In this document: one piece after another, positions 52,644 to 62,989 of the stretch
Position numbering within the stretch: the first letter of the stretch is position 1
Layout of the letters: the number at the start of each line of letters is the position of its first letter
NCBI RefSeq assembly: GCF_013393345.1
Contig: NZ_QJRF01000061.1
Location: forward strand, 310,001 to 374,000
From: Pseudomonas taiwanensis
GTDB taxonomy: Bacteria; Pseudomonadota; Gammaproteobacteria; Pseudomonadales; Pseudomonadaceae
Reading direction: 5' to 3'
Length of the DNA: 64,000 nt
The notes under the pieces: model-generated
The model's input: only the letters and a program-made list of their open reading frames with translations
Database searches by the model: none
Told to the model about the DNA's origin: nothing
Translations under genes and position numbers: made by a program

Positions 52644-55600
52644 ATGGCTTTCACAGATCCTTTCATCCGTCGCCCGGTGCTGGCGACCGTCGTCAGCCTG
52701 CTGATCGTGCTCCTGGGTTTCCAGGCCTTCAGCAAACTGGTGATCCGCCAGTACCCGCAGATGGAAAACGCCCTGATCACGGTGACCACCGCCTACCCCG
52801 GCGCCAACGCCGAGACCATCCAGGGCTACATCACCCAGCCGTTGCAGCAGAGCCTGGCCAGCGCCGAGGGTATCGACTACATGACCTCGGCGAGCCAGCA
52901 GAACGCCTCGGTCATCCAGATCTACGCGCGCATCGGTGCCAACTCCGACCGGCTCTTCACCGAACTGCTGGCCAAGGCCAACGAGGTGAAGAACCAGCTG
53001 CCGCAGGACGCGGAAGACCCGGTGCTGTCCAAGGAAGCGGCCGACGCCTCGGCGCTGATGTACATCAGCTTCTACAGCGACGAGCTGTCCAATCCGCAAA
53101 TCACCGACTACCTCTCGCGGGTGATCCAGCCCAAGCTGGCCACCCTGCCGGGCATGGCTGAAGCGGAAATCCTCGGCAACCAGGTCTTCGCCATGCGCCT
53201 GTGGCTGGACCCGGTGCGGATGGCGGCCTACGGCATCACCGCCAACGACATCAACGACGCGGTGCGCAAGTACAACTTCCTCTCCGCCGCCGGCGAGGTG
53301 AAGGGCCAGTACGTCGTCACCAGCATCAATGCCACCACCGACCTCAAGTCCCCCGATGCCTTCGGCGCCATCCCGGTGAAGACCGTGGGTGACAGCCGCG
53401 TGCTGGTGCGCGACGTGGCACGGGTGGAAATGGGCGCGGAAAACTACGACTCCATCAGCTCCTTCGACGGCATTCCCTCGGTCTACATCGGCATCAAGGG
53501 CACCCCCAGCGCCAACCCGCTGGACGTGATCAAGCACGTGCGCGCGATCATGCCGGAGCTGGAGTCCCAGCTGCCACCGAACCTCAAGGTGTCCATCGCC
53601 TACGACGCCACCCGATTCATCCAGGCCTCCATCGACGAAGTGGTGAAGACCCTCGGCGAAGCCGTGCTGATCGTGATCGTGGTCGTGTTCCTGTTCCTCG
53701 GCGCCTTCCGCTCGGTGCTGATCCCGGTGATCACCATCCCGCTGTCGATGATCGGCGTGCTCTTCTTCATGCAGTTGATGGGTTACTCCATCAACCTGCT
53801 GACGCTGCTGGCCATGGTGCTCGCCATCGGCCTGGTGGTGGACGACGCCATCGTGGTGGTGGAGAACATCCACCGGCATATCGAAGAAGGCAAGACGCCC
53901 TTCGATGCGGCCATCGAGGGCGCCCGCGAGATCGCCGTGCCGGTGATCTCCATGACCATCACCCTGGCCGCGGTCTACGCCCCCATCGGTTTCCTCGAAG
54001 GGCTGACCGGCGCGCTGTTCCGTGAATTCGCCCTGACCCTCGCGGGCGCGGTGATCATCTCCGGCATCGTCGCCCTGACCCTGTCGCCGATGATGTGCTC
54101 CAAGCTGCTGCGTCACGACGAGAACCCGTCGGGCCTGGCGCATAAGCTGGACATGATCTTCGACCGTCTCAAGCGGCGTTATCAGCAGGCCCTGCATGGC
54201 ACCCTGAACACCCGCCCGGTAGTGGTGGTATTCGCGGTCATCGTGCTCTGCCTGATCCCGGTGCTGCTGAAGTTCACCAAGAGCGAACTGGCCCCGGACG
54301 AAGACCAGGGCATCGTCTTCATCATGGCCAAGGCGCCGCAACCGACCAACCTGGACTATCTGAACGCCTACACCGAGGCGTTCGTGAAAATCTTCAAGGA
54401 GTTCCCCGAGTACTACTCCTCGTTCCAGATCAACGGTTTCGACGGCGTGCAGTCCGGCATCGGCGGCTTCCTGCTCAAGCCCTGGGACGAGCGCGAACGC
54501 ACCCAGATGGAATTGCTCCATGAGGTCCAGGGCAAGCTGAACCAGATCCCCGGCCTGCAGATCTTCGGCTTCAACCTGCCCTCGCTGCCGGGCACCGGCG
54601 AAGGCCTGCCGTTCCAGTTCGTGATCAACACCCCGAACGACTACGAGTCGCTGCTGCAAGTGACCGAGCGGATCAAGGCGCGCGCCATGGAGTCGGGCAA
54701 GTTCGCCTTCCTCAACGTCGACCTGGCGTTCGATAAGCCGGAAGTGGTGGTGGACATCGACCGGGCGAAGGCTGCGCAGATGGGCGTGTCCATGGAGGAC
54801 CTGGGCTCGACCCTGGCGATCCTGCTGGGCGAGGGTGAGATCAACCGCTTCACCATCGACGGCCGCAGCTACAAGGTCATCGCCCAGGTCGAGCGCGCCT
54901 ACCGCGACAATCCGGGCTGGCTGAGCAACTACTACGTGAAGAGCGATAGCGGCGCCATGGTGCCCCTGTCGACCCTGATCAGCGTGCATGACAGCGCCCG
55001 GCCGACGCGCCTGAAGCAGTTCCAGCAGCTCAACTCGGCCATCATCGAAGGCTTCCCGACGGTGAGCATGGGCGAAGCCATCGACACCGTCTCGCAGATC
55101 GCTCGCGAAGAAGCGCCGCGCGGCTATGGCTTCGACTATGCCGGCGCATCCCGCCAGTACGTGCAGGAAGGCAGTGCGCTCTACGTCACCTTCGCGCTGG
55201 CCCTGGCGATCATCTTCCTGGTGCTGGCTGCGCAGTTCGAGAGTTTCCGCGACCCGCTGGTGATGCTGGTCACGGTACCGCTGTCCATCTGCGGCGCGCT
55301 GATCCCGCTGTTCCTCGGCGTATCCAGCATGAACATCTACACCCAGGTGGGCCTGGTGACGCTGATCGGCCTGATCAGCAAGCACGGCATCCTGATCGTG
55401 GAGTTCGCCAACCAGTTGCGTCGTGAGAAGGGACTGTCTGCCCGCGAAGCGGTCGAAGAAGCCGCTGCCATTCGTCTGCGGCCGGTGCTGATGACCACCG
55501 CGGCAATGGTGTTCGGCATGGTGCCGCTGATCCTCGCCACGGGTGCGGGGGCGGTCAGCCGCTTCGACATTGGCCTGGTGATCGCCACCGGCATGTCCAT

Positions 55601-55697
55601 CGGCACGCTGTTCACCCTCTTCGTCCTGCCTTGCGTCTATACGCTCCTGGCGAAGAAGGACCTGCAGCCCGAAGGCCAGCCGGCGACCAGCCACTGA
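52644..55697 (+). CDS. mexW: RND multidrug efflux transporter, MexW-like
   Basis: 1017 residues. N-terminal FIRRPVLATVVSLLIVLLGFQAF; proton-relay helix IGLVVDDAIVVVENIHRHIEEG (helix 4, with the Asp pair) and the second-half helix around LIGLISKHGILIVEFANQLR (with Lys). Two large periplasmic loops with internal duplication, as in HAE1 pumps. Inner membrane; expels drugs with MexV and an outer-membrane channel. Length agrees with MexW (about 1018). A terminator follows. No local repressor gene adjoins. Confidence 0.92.
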   Translation: MAFTDPFIRRPVLATVVSLLIVLLGFQAFSKLVIRQYPQMENALITVTTAYPGANAETIQGYITQPLQQSLASAEGIDYMTSASQQNASVIQIYARIGANSDRLFTELLAKANEVKNQLPQDAEDPVLSKEAADASALMYISFYSDELSNPQITDYLSRVIQPKLATLPGMAEAEILGNQVFAMRLWLDPVRMAAYGITANDINDAVRKYNFLSAAGEVKGQYVVTSINATTDLKSPDAFGAIPVKTVGDSRVLVRDVARVEMGAENYDSISSFDGIPSVYIGIKGTPSANPLDVIKHVRAIMPELESQLPPNLKVSIAYDATRFIQASIDEVVKTLGEAVLIVIVVVFLFLGAFRSVLIPVITIPLSMIGVLFFMQLMGYSINLLTLLAMVLAIGLVVDDAIVVVENIHRHIEEGKTPFDAAIEGAREIAVPVISMTITLAAVYAPIGFLEGLTGALFREFALTLAGAVIISGIVALTLSPMMCSKLLRHDENPSGLAHKLDMIFDRLKRRYQQALHGTLNTRPVVVVFAVIVLCLIPVLLKFTKSELAPDEDQGIVFIMAKAPQPTNLDYLNAYTEAFVKIFKEFPEYYSSFQINGFDGVQSGIGGFLLKPWDERERTQMELLHEVQGKLNQIPGLQIFGFNLPSLPGTGEGLPFQFVINTPNDYESLLQVTERIKARAMESGKFAFLNVDLAFDKPEVVVDIDRAKAAQMGVSMEDLGSTLAILLGEGEINRFTIDGRSYKVIAQVERAYRDNPGWLSNYYVKSDSGAMVPLSTLISVHDSARPTRLKQFQQLNSAIIEGFPTVSMGEAIDTVSQIAREEAPRGYGFDYAGASRQYVQEGSALYVTFALALAIIFLVLAAQFESFRDPLVMLVTVPLSICGALIPLFLGVSSMNIYTQVGLVTLIGLISKHGILIVEFANQLRREKGLSAREAVEEAAAIRLRPVLMTTAAMVFGMVPLILATGAGAVSRFDIGLVIATGMSIGTLFTLFVLPCVYTLLAKKDLQPEGQPATSH

Positions 55698-55714
55698 GCC
55701 CAGCCGCGATAACG

Positions 55715-55744
55715 AAAAGCCCCGCAATTGCGGGGCTTTTCTTT
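55715..55744 (+). terminator. Terminator after mexW
   Basis: AAAAGCCCCGCAATTGCGGGGCTTTTCTTT hairpin (CCCCGC-AATT-GCGGGG). Confidence 0.88.
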
Positions 55745-55759
55745 GCCGGGCAGCTTCTC

Positions 55760-55792
55760 GTAGGTTGCGGCTGAGCTACGCGAAGTCCAACG
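55760..55792. repeat. Left half of a GTAGGTTG repeat
   Basis: GTAGGTTGCGGCTGAGC then TACGCGAAGTCCAACG; right half absent. A degenerate copy of the family described at 24568. Confidence 0.7.
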
Positions 55793-55826
55793 AACAAAAT
55801 CGATTCCGCTCACCCCAAAAAACAGA

Positions 55827-55848
55827 AAACCCCGCCTTGGCGGGGTTT
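55827..55848 (-). terminator. Terminator of the small exported-protein gene
   Basis: On the minus strand AAACCCCGCCAAGGCGGGGTTTT then CTGTTTTTTGG. CCCCGC-CTT-GGCGGGG stem. Confidence 0.82.
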
Positions 55849-55864
55849 CCCGTGGGTTCGGACC

Positions 55865-56089
55865 TCACTCCTGGGCGCGCAGCCCCTGGGACAGGCCGAA
55901 CATGAACAGCAGCAGGTTCTGGTCCGGCTGCACTTGCGCCTTCAACCGCGCATTGGGCGGTAACGGGCAATAGCCGAGGCCGTTGACGCTGACCACGGAG
56001 GGCGAGGGTTCATGCCAGGCAGCCACCGCCAGGGAGGCTACTCCCAAAGCGCCGACGAGAAAAAAAGCTCGTGTGACTTCTAATTTCAT
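55865..56089 (-). CDS. Small exported protein of unknown function
   Basis: 74 residues, MKLEVTRAFFLVGALGVASLAVAAWHEPSP: a signal peptide ending AVAA. AAGGGGTTGCG lies upstream and a terminator downstream, so it is a real single-gene unit. The mature ~50 residues contain VNGLGYCPLPPNARLKAQVQPDQNLLLFMFGLSQGLR, one cysteine. No family known to me. The 200 bases between it and colS show no other gene. Confidence 0.75.
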   Translation of the reverse strand: MKLEVTRAFFLVGALGVASLAVAAWHEPSPSVVSVNGLGYCPLPPNARLKAQVQPDQNLLLFMFGLSQGLRAQE

Positions 56090-56288
56090 GATCGCAACCC
56101 CTTGATAGCGCTGCCAAACGCTGCTTCATAACCGTAGATCAGCACTAACCAACCCGCCTCGCTCAGCGACGAGTGGCGCCTAAACTGCCACAACTCGCGC
56201 AGGGCTGCCCGCTTGCTCGACGGTCGGTCCCGGGCTTATTTGCGTCCGCAACGGCTACTTCGGGAAGGGTCAAAGGGTGAGAAAAGAC

Positions 56289-57578
56289 TCAATTGGCGAG
56301 ATCGGGCCGACCGCCGAGATTCACCTCGAAGCGGCAACCGGTGGGCTCAACGGCGCTCAGGCTGACGGTCCAGCCCTGGTTGTCACAGATCCGCTGAACA
56401 AGCGAAAGCCCCAACCCAAGACCATCGCCGCGCTTCGCCGGCCCTCGGACGAACGGCCGGAACATGGCTTCGCGCTCCGCTTCGGGGATGCCGACGCCGC
56501 TGTCCTCCACCACGAAGCCGCCGTCCTTCAGTACCAGTCGGATGCTGCCGGCGTCGGTGTAGTGCAGCGCGTTGCGGAGCAGGTTTCCGAGCACAGAGCG
56601 CAGGAAGGACGCATTGTAGGGGCGGTCCTGGGGTGTGCCGGGGTGGTACTCGAAGCACAGACCCTTCTGCTCGATGGCCTCGCGCCACTGGTTGGCAAGA
56701 TCGCCGGCGACACTGGTCAGGCTCGCCTGTGGCGCCCCGCTGGTTTCGTCGCGCTGGGCACGTGCCAGCATCAGGAACGTCTGGACCAGGTCGCGCATTT
56801 CTTCGGTCGCACGGGCAATGCGCTGCACATGGGCACGACCACGCGCATCGAGGTGGGGATTCTCCGCCAGCAGCTCACAGGATGTAGCCAGTACCATCAA
56901 CGGGGTGCGCAGTTCGTGGCTGACGTCGCTGGTGAACAGGCGTTCGCGATTGAGCACATCATGCAGCCGCCCAAGGGTATCGTCGAAGGCCTGGGCCAGT
57001 TGCCCCACCTCGTCGGCGGCGTAGTCCGGCGCCAAAGGAGGCGCCATGCCCAGTAACTGGTCGCGATGACGGACTTGCCCGGCCAGGCGCACCACCGGCT
57101 CGATGACCTTGCGCGCCAGCACCCAGCCCAGCAGCAGCGCCAGCAACACGCTGAGGCCGAAGCCCACCATCACCACCCGGTAAAGCACCTGCTCGCGGGC
57201 CTCGAATTCGCTCTGGTCCTGCAGCATCACATAGCGGCGGCCGTCGATCTCACGAACGAGCGCATGGTAGGAGCTGTCGCCCTCGAAGACCTCGTGAAAT
57301 CCCGGAGACAGGTCGGTCATGTTCTCGGGAATCACATAGGGACTGGCGCTGTCGCTGCTGTAGAAGCGGGTATCGCTGTCCAGGGCCGGCGGCTTGCCCT
57401 GGAAGATGTTCTGGGTGAGGACGCGGCGGAGTTCGTTGTTCAGGTCGCGGGAAATCAATTGCTCTTCGATCAGGTGCACGACTTCGATGATGCCGACGGA
57501 GAAGGTGCCCCCCACCAGTGTCGTCATCAGCACGAAGGCGATGAGAATCCGTCGGGCGAGGCTCTGCTTAAACTCCAT
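56289..57578 (-). CDS. colS: Sensor histidine kinase ColS
   Basis: 429 residues from MEFKQSLARRILIAF. TM1 about 9-30 and TM2 about 133-155 bound a ~100-residue periplasmic loop with His35, Glu38, His95, Glu96 and the ExxE pair Glu126/Glu129 (EFEARE), the residues reported for zinc and ferric-iron sensing in P. putida ColS. Then HAMP, HisKA with FTSDVSHELRTPL (phospho-His), and HATPase with GNLLRNALHYTD and GDGLGLGLSL. It phosphorylates ColR. Its start overlaps the colR stop by 11 bases. ColRS governs membrane integrity and tolerance of metals and phenol. Confidence 0.94.
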   Translation of the reverse strand: MEFKQSLARRILIAFVLMTTLVGGTFSVGIIEVVHLIEEQLISRDLNNELRRVLTQNIFQGKPPALDSDTRFYSSDSASPYVIPENMTDLSPGFHEVFEGDSSYHALVREIDGRRYVMLQDQSEFEAREQVLYRVVMVGFGLSVLLALLLGWVLARKVIEPVVRLAGQVRHRDQLLGMAPPLAPDYAADEVGQLAQAFDDTLGRLHDVLNRERLFTSDVSHELRTPLMVLATSCELLAENPHLDARGRAHVQRIARATEEMRDLVQTFLMLARAQRDETSGAPQASLTSVAGDLANQWREAIEQKGLCFEYHPGTPQDRPYNASFLRSVLGNLLRNALHYTDAGSIRLVLKDGGFVVEDSGVGIPEAEREAMFRPFVRGPAKRGDGLGLGLSLVQRICDNQGWTVSLSAVEPTGCRFEVNLGGRPDLAN

Positions 57579-58251
57579 CAGCGGACTCCGCCAGGCGGTA
57601 GCCCAGACCATGCATGGTGTGCAGCAGCGGTTTGTCGAAGGGTTTGTCGATCACCTGGCGCAACTGGTGGATGTGGCTACGCAGGCTGTCGCTGTCAGGG
57701 CAGTCATCGCCCCACAGGGCCTCTTCCAGCGCCTCCCGGCGAACCAGGTGCGGGCTCTTCTGCATCAGCACCGCGAGCAGCTTGAGGCCGATGGGATTGA
57801 GCCGCAGGGTCTTGCCTGCGCGGCTGACCTCCAGCGTGTCCAGGTCATAGCTGAGATCGCCCACCTGCAGGCTGCGCTTGCCGCCGCCCTGGGAACGACG
57901 CAGCACGGCCTCGATGCGAGCGGCCAGCTCGGAAAGGGCGAAAGGCTTGAGCAGGTAGTCGTCGGCACCAGACTTGAAGCCTTGCAGGCGATCATCCAGC
58001 GCATCACGGGCGGTGAGCATGATGACCGGCGTATCGCGCCGGGCCTCTTCACGCAGGCGGCGGCAGAGGCTGTAGCCATCCAGCCCCGGCAACATCACGT
58101 CGAGCACGACCAGGTCATAGTGCTCGCTGCTGGCCAGGTGCAGTCCGGAGAGGCCATCCCGTGCACAGTCGACGGAGTAGCCCTTGAGTTCGAGGAAATC
58201 GACCATGTTGCCGAGAATGTCGTTGTTGTCTTCGACTAGCAGGATCCGCAT
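57568..58251 (-). CDS. colR: Response regulator ColR
   Basis: 227 residues from MRILLVEDNNDILGNMVDFLELKG. Receiver domain with Asp51 (VVLDVMLPGLDGY), Thr and Lys of the active site in IMLTARDALDD and DDYLLKPF, then an OmpR-type winged helix (LRSHIHQLRQVIDKPF, GLGYRLAE). Same operon as colS. Counterpart of PA4381. A frame opening at 58365 would add N-terminal residues that do not match any receiver. Confidence 0.94.
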   Translation of the reverse strand: MRILLVEDNNDILGNMVDFLELKGYSVDCARDGLSGLHLASSEHYDLVVLDVMLPGLDGYSLCRRLREEARRDTPVIMLTARDALDDRLQGFKSGADDYLLKPFALSELAARIEAVLRRSQGGGKRSLQVGDLSYDLDTLEVSRAGKTLRLNPIGLKLLAVLMQKSPHLVRREALEEALWGDDCPDSDSLRSHIHQLRQVIDKPFDKPLLHTMHGLGYRLAESADGV

Positions 58252-58386
58252 GGTGCAACTCCATTCATCCACTGAGGGCCGCTTGCCGGCCCGAGCACGT
58301 TCGACCGGGAACCAGCCTGGAATTCCCGTCAGCGCGTAACCAGCGATCATACCCACGCGCGGCACTTGCGCCCATTTCCGCAGGCA

Positions 58387-58412
58387 AGAAAAAGCCCCGC
58401 ACGAGGCGGGGC
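58387..58412 (-). terminator. Terminator of the groESL operon
   Basis: On the minus strand GCCCCGC-CTCGT-GCGGGGC followed by T5C, 27 bases beyond the groEL stop and before colR. Confidence 0.88.
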
Positions 58413-58438
58413 TTCTTCGAACCGGATGGCCGGGTGGC

Positions 58439-60079
<1,641 letters not shown>

Positions 60080-60126
60080 TTAATTGATCCTCAATTCTTT
60101 GGTGTGTAGGCGGAGATTCGCGAGAC

Positions 60127-60420
60127 TTAGGCTTCGACGACGGCGAGGATTTCGCTCTCGCCCATCACCAGCAGTTCTTCGCCATCGACCTTGATGGTGT
60201 TGCTGCCGGAGTACGGGCCAAACACCACTTGATCACCGACCTTGACGGCCAGCGGACGCACTTCGCCGTTGTCCAGCAGGCGACCGGTGCCTACAGCGAC
60301 GACTTCGCCACGGTTCGGCTTCTCGGCGGCCGAACCCGGCAGCACGATGCCGCCAGCGGTTTTGGTCTCTTCTTCGCTGCGACGGATGACGACGCGGTCA
60401 TGCAGAGGACGAAGCTTCAT
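60127..60420 (-). CDS. groES: Co-chaperonin GroES
   Basis: 97 residues, [38 protein letters not shown] (mobile loop 17-32). Start at 60420, preceded by GGGAGAGATCGACA. Caps the GroEL ring. First gene of groESL. Confidence 0.98.
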   Translation of the reverse strand: MKLRPLHDRVVIRRSEEETKTAGGIVLPGSAAEKPNRGEVVAVGTGRLLDNGEVRPLAVKVGDQVVFGPYSGSNTIKVDGEELLVMGESEILAVVEA

Positions 60421-60451
60421 TGTCGATCTCTCCCAATAGTGTTGTCTTTCG

Positions 60452-60469
60452 ACCGGTGCGCGCACCGGT
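60452..60469. other. Perfect 18-base palindrome in the groES leader
   Basis: ACCGGTGCGCGCACCGGT, 32 bases before the groES start and inside the transcribed leader. Could be a protein site or RNA hairpin. It is not a CIRCE (no TTAGCACTC). Confidence 0.75.
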
Positions 60470-60562
60470 GGGTTGGTAATGTCCGGCGGGGCCGGTTGCA
60501 GCGCGACGGGCGCGCCGCTGGAATCTGACCTGCCAACAGGCAAGAACCTTGCGGTGACCGAT

Positions 60563-60590
60563 ACATAGGGGCGCCCGGAGGCATTTCAAG
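60563..60590 (-). promoter_or_regulatory. Sigma-32 heat-shock promoter of groESL
   Basis: Minus-strand CTTGAAA at 60584-60590 and CCCCTATGT at 60563-60571 with a 12-13 base spacer, close to the sigma-32 consensus CTTGAA / CCCCATnT. Confidence 0.85.
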
Positions 60591-60608
60591 GGTCATCCGC
60601 AAAAAAAA

Positions 60609-61061
60609 TTAGCGGTCGCGGCGCTCGTACTCGCCTTCGATCACGTTCGGGCGGGTCTGTCCGCTGCGGGCGGCGAGGTCGTCGGCGAAGGCGCGCTGGC
60701 GCATGGCCTGGGCCGCTGCGCGCTGGCGCAGATTGCGGATGAACAGGCGACGGGTGAAGGGGATCAGGCAGAACAGGCCGATGATGTCGCTGATGAAACC
60801 CGGGAGCAGCAGCAGGCCGCCACCGACAGCGATCAGCAGGCCTTCGAGTACTTCCTGCTCAGGCACCTCGCCACGGGCCAGGCGCTCACGGGCGCGCCAG
60901 GCAGTGGCGACACCGGCTACCCGCAGCAGCACGCTGCCGAGCACGGCGGTACCAATCACCAGCAGCAGAGTGGGCAGGACGCCGATCGCGCTGCCGACCT
61001 GGATCAGGACGGCCAGTTCGATCAGCGGAAAGAGCAGGAACAGAAAGAGAAAAGCGCGCAT
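60609..61061 (-). CDS. fxsA: FxsA family membrane protein
   Basis: 150 residues with FLFLFLLFPLIELAVLIQVGSAIGVLPTLLLVIGTAVLGSVLLRVAG at the N-terminus and GGLLLLPGFISDIIGLFCLIPFTR in the middle: three or four membrane segments typical of FxsA. In E. coli FxsA relieves phage T7 exclusion by F. The end is polar (SGQTRPNVIEGEYERRDR). It sits just upstream of groES on the same strand, outside the heat-shock promoter. Counterpart of PA4387. Confidence 0.9.
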   Translation of the reverse strand: MRAFLFLFLLFPLIELAVLIQVGSAIGVLPTLLLVIGTAVLGSVLLRVAGVATAWRARERLARGEVPEQEVLEGLLIAVGGGLLLLPGFISDIIGLFCLIPFTRRLFIRNLRQRAAAQAMRQRAFADDLAARSGQTRPNVIEGEYERRDR

Positions 61062-61126
61062 CTGGGGGTCCTTGGCGGAAGAACGGCTTCCGATAATCCG
61101 TTAGATGAAGTCGCCCTCCTCCCAAT

Positions 61127-61858
61127 TCAAGCCACTGCCTCGCCACCGGTCGGCCAGGATTCAGCGCGAGCCAGCTGTACCAAGGCCTGACGGACTGCAC
61201 CTGGGTTGTTACAGGATGTTGGGAAGGGCAACCAATGAAGCGTCTGACCGATGCGTAGGTGGAATCCTTCAGAGTCGATTCCGACCATCGCCGCCGTCGG
61301 TTCGGACGGCAAGCCGGCCAGTTCCACATAGTGGGCGATGGCATTGGCGTGATCGCTGTTCATGTGTTCCAGCATGCTGATCTCGGCTTCGCCAGCGAAG
61401 CCGTTGGCCAGAACGAGCTGGTCCACCCAATGGATGGCGCCGAAGCCGCCGATGAAGCGAGCGCGCACCGGCTCGAGGCGCCAGAAATCGAAGTCATGGG
61501 TGCGGTGGTAGTCCACGGCCTGCGGGAAGTAGCGGTAGTAGCGGGTCGCTGCGGCTTCCACCTCAGCTTCGTCGCTGATCTGCCGTGCTTCGGCCAGCAA
61601 GGTCAGGCGCCCGGCGGCCTGGACGTCGGCGGCGCCGCGTTCGCCCACCAGCAGCGAGCACTTGGCGTCTTTCTGCAGGTTATGGGTGTGCTGGGCGATG
61701 CGGCTGATGAGGATCAGCGGTCGGCCTTCGGCATCCAGGCAATAGGGCACCACTGATCCGAAAGGGAAGCCCGGCATGGTCTTGGAATGGGTGGACAGCA
61801 CCCCCTGGTATTCCTTGAGCAGCATTTCTCGTGCATGCTTTGCGGCTTTCACGCTCAC
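61127..61858 (-). CDS. HugZ-like pyridoxamine-phosphate-oxidase-fold protein
   Basis: 243 residues if GTG at 61858 is used; GAGGAG sits seven bases upstream. An ATG at 61936 would add 26 residues. N-terminal split barrel: [52 protein letters not shown]. The C-terminal DUF2470 part has [23 protein letters not shown] with the HMNxDH motif. HugZ-type proteins degrade or bind haem; some members are flavin binders. No haem uptake gene is next to it. Divergent from the SDR gene. Counterpart of PA4388 as I recall. Confidence 0.87.
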   Translation of the reverse strand: MSVKAAKHAREMLLKEYQGVLSTHSKTMPGFPFGSVVPYCLDAEGRPLILISRIAQHTHNLQKDAKCSLLVGERGAADVQAAGRLTLLAEARQISDEAEVEAAATRYYRYFPQAVDYHRTHDFDFWRLEPVRARFIGGFGAIHWVDQLVLANGFAGEAEISMLEHMNSDHANAIAHYVELAGLPSEPTAAMVGIDSEGFHLRIGQTLHWLPFPTSCNNPGAVRQALVQLARAESWPTGGEAVA

Positions 61859-61962
61859 CTTATGACTCCTCGCAAAGAATCCGTCGAAAACGGACGAGCG
61901 CCCAGAATAGCGGTTTAACGGCGCAAGCGGGGGCAAAGCGACAGTTATTCGAGGGGATTCTC

Positions 61963-62721
61963 ATGCAACTCAAAGACAAGGTCATCATCATTACCGGTGG
62001 TTGCCAGGGCCTCGGCCGCGCCATGGGTGAGTATCTGGCCGCCAAGGGCGCGAAGCTCGCCCTGGTGGACCTGAACCAGGAAAAACTGGATGAAGCGGTA
62101 GCCGCCTGCAAGGCTGCCGGTGGTGATGCCCGCGCCTACCTCTGCAACGTGGCCAACGAAGAGCAGGTGACCCACATGGTCGCCCAGGTGGCCGAAGACT
62201 TCGGCGCCATCAACGGCCTGGTGAACAACGCCGGCATCCTGCGCGACGGCCTGACCATCAAGGTCAAGGACGGCGAAATGACCAAGATGAGCCTGGCCCA
62301 GTGGCAGGCCGTGATCGACGTCAACCTGACCGGTGTCTTCCTCTGCACCCGCGAAGTCGCCGCCAAGATGATCGAACTGGAAAACCAGGGCGCGATCATC
62401 AATATCTCCTCCATCTCCCGCGCCGGCAACATGGGCCAGGCCAACTACTCCGCCGCCAAGGCCGGTGTAGCCGCTGACACCGTGGTCTGGGCGAAGGAAC
62501 TGGCTCGCTACGGCATCCGTGTGGCCGGCGTCGCCCCGGGCTTCATCGAGACCGACATGGTCGCCAGCATGAAGCCGGAAGCCCTGGAAAAGATGACCTC
62601 GGGCATTCCCCTGCGCCGCCTCGGCAAACCGCTGGAAATCGCTCACTCGGTTGCCTACATCCTGGAGAACGACTACTACACCGGTCGTGTCCTGGAGCTG
62701 GACGGCGGCCTGCGCCTGTAA
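61963..62721 (+). CDS. Short-chain dehydrogenase/reductase (FabG-like)
   Basis: 252 residues from [24 protein letters not shown] loop TGGCQGLG (11-18), NNAG (88-91), catalytic Ser near 150 (NISSIS), Tyr162 and Lys166 (YSAAK). FabG-like overall ([31 protein letters not shown]). Substrate unknown; a keto-acyl reductase role is possible. Terminator follows. Counterpart of PA4389. Confidence 0.9.
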   Translation: MQLKDKVIIITGGCQGLGRAMGEYLAAKGAKLALVDLNQEKLDEAVAACKAAGGDARAYLCNVANEEQVTHMVAQVAEDFGAINGLVNNAGILRDGLTIKVKDGEMTKMSLAQWQAVIDVNLTGVFLCTREVAAKMIELENQGAIINISSISRAGNMGQANYSAAKAGVAADTVVWAKELARYGIRVAGVAPGFIETDMVASMKPEALEKMTSGIPLRRLGKPLEIAHSVAYILENDYYTGRVLELDGGLRL

Positions 62722-62734
62722 GGCCAAGCCCCAA

Positions 62735-62765
62735 GAAAAAGCCCCGCAAATGCGGGGCTTTTTTG
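62735..62765 (+). terminator. Terminator after the SDR gene
   Basis: AAAAAGCCCCGCAAATGCGGGGCTTTTTTG. Confidence 0.88.
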
Positions 62766-62769
62766 CTTC

Positions 62770-62984
62770 TGTAGGGCGAATTCATTGGCTGTGTCTGCAA
62801 GCTGCATTGCCCGTAGGAGCTGGCTTGCCAGCGAATGGCTCCTTTTCGCTAGCAAGCTAGCTCCTACAAAGGCAACAGCTAACGCAGACATAGCCAATTC
62901 ATTCGCCAAGGGCAACGCAGTTGCCCTGACGGACACAGCAGGGCAGACCTTCGGCCTGCTTGGCGATTGAAATCGCCCCTACAG
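62770..62984. repeat. Composite REP-like region (GAATTCATTCGC arms plus GTAGGAGC palindrome)
   Basis: GTAGGGCGAATTCATTGGC, TGTGTCTGCAAGCTGCATTGCCC, GTAGGAGCTGGCTTGCCAGCG paired with CGCTAGCAAGCTAGCTCCTAC, then GCAGACATAGCCAATTCATTCGCC and a final TGGCGATTGAAATCGCCCCTACA. The left two thirds is the reverse complement of 17605-17720 in order and sequence. No gene here. Confidence 0.85.
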
Positions 62985-62989
62985 GTTCT

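Noticed and set aside
52599..55727. A 1042-codon open frame antisense to mexW
   Set aside because: Its translation is rich in H, D, G, Q and R with no domain pattern, as expected from the opposite strand of a GC-rich gene with strong codon bias. mexW is unmistakable on the plus strand.
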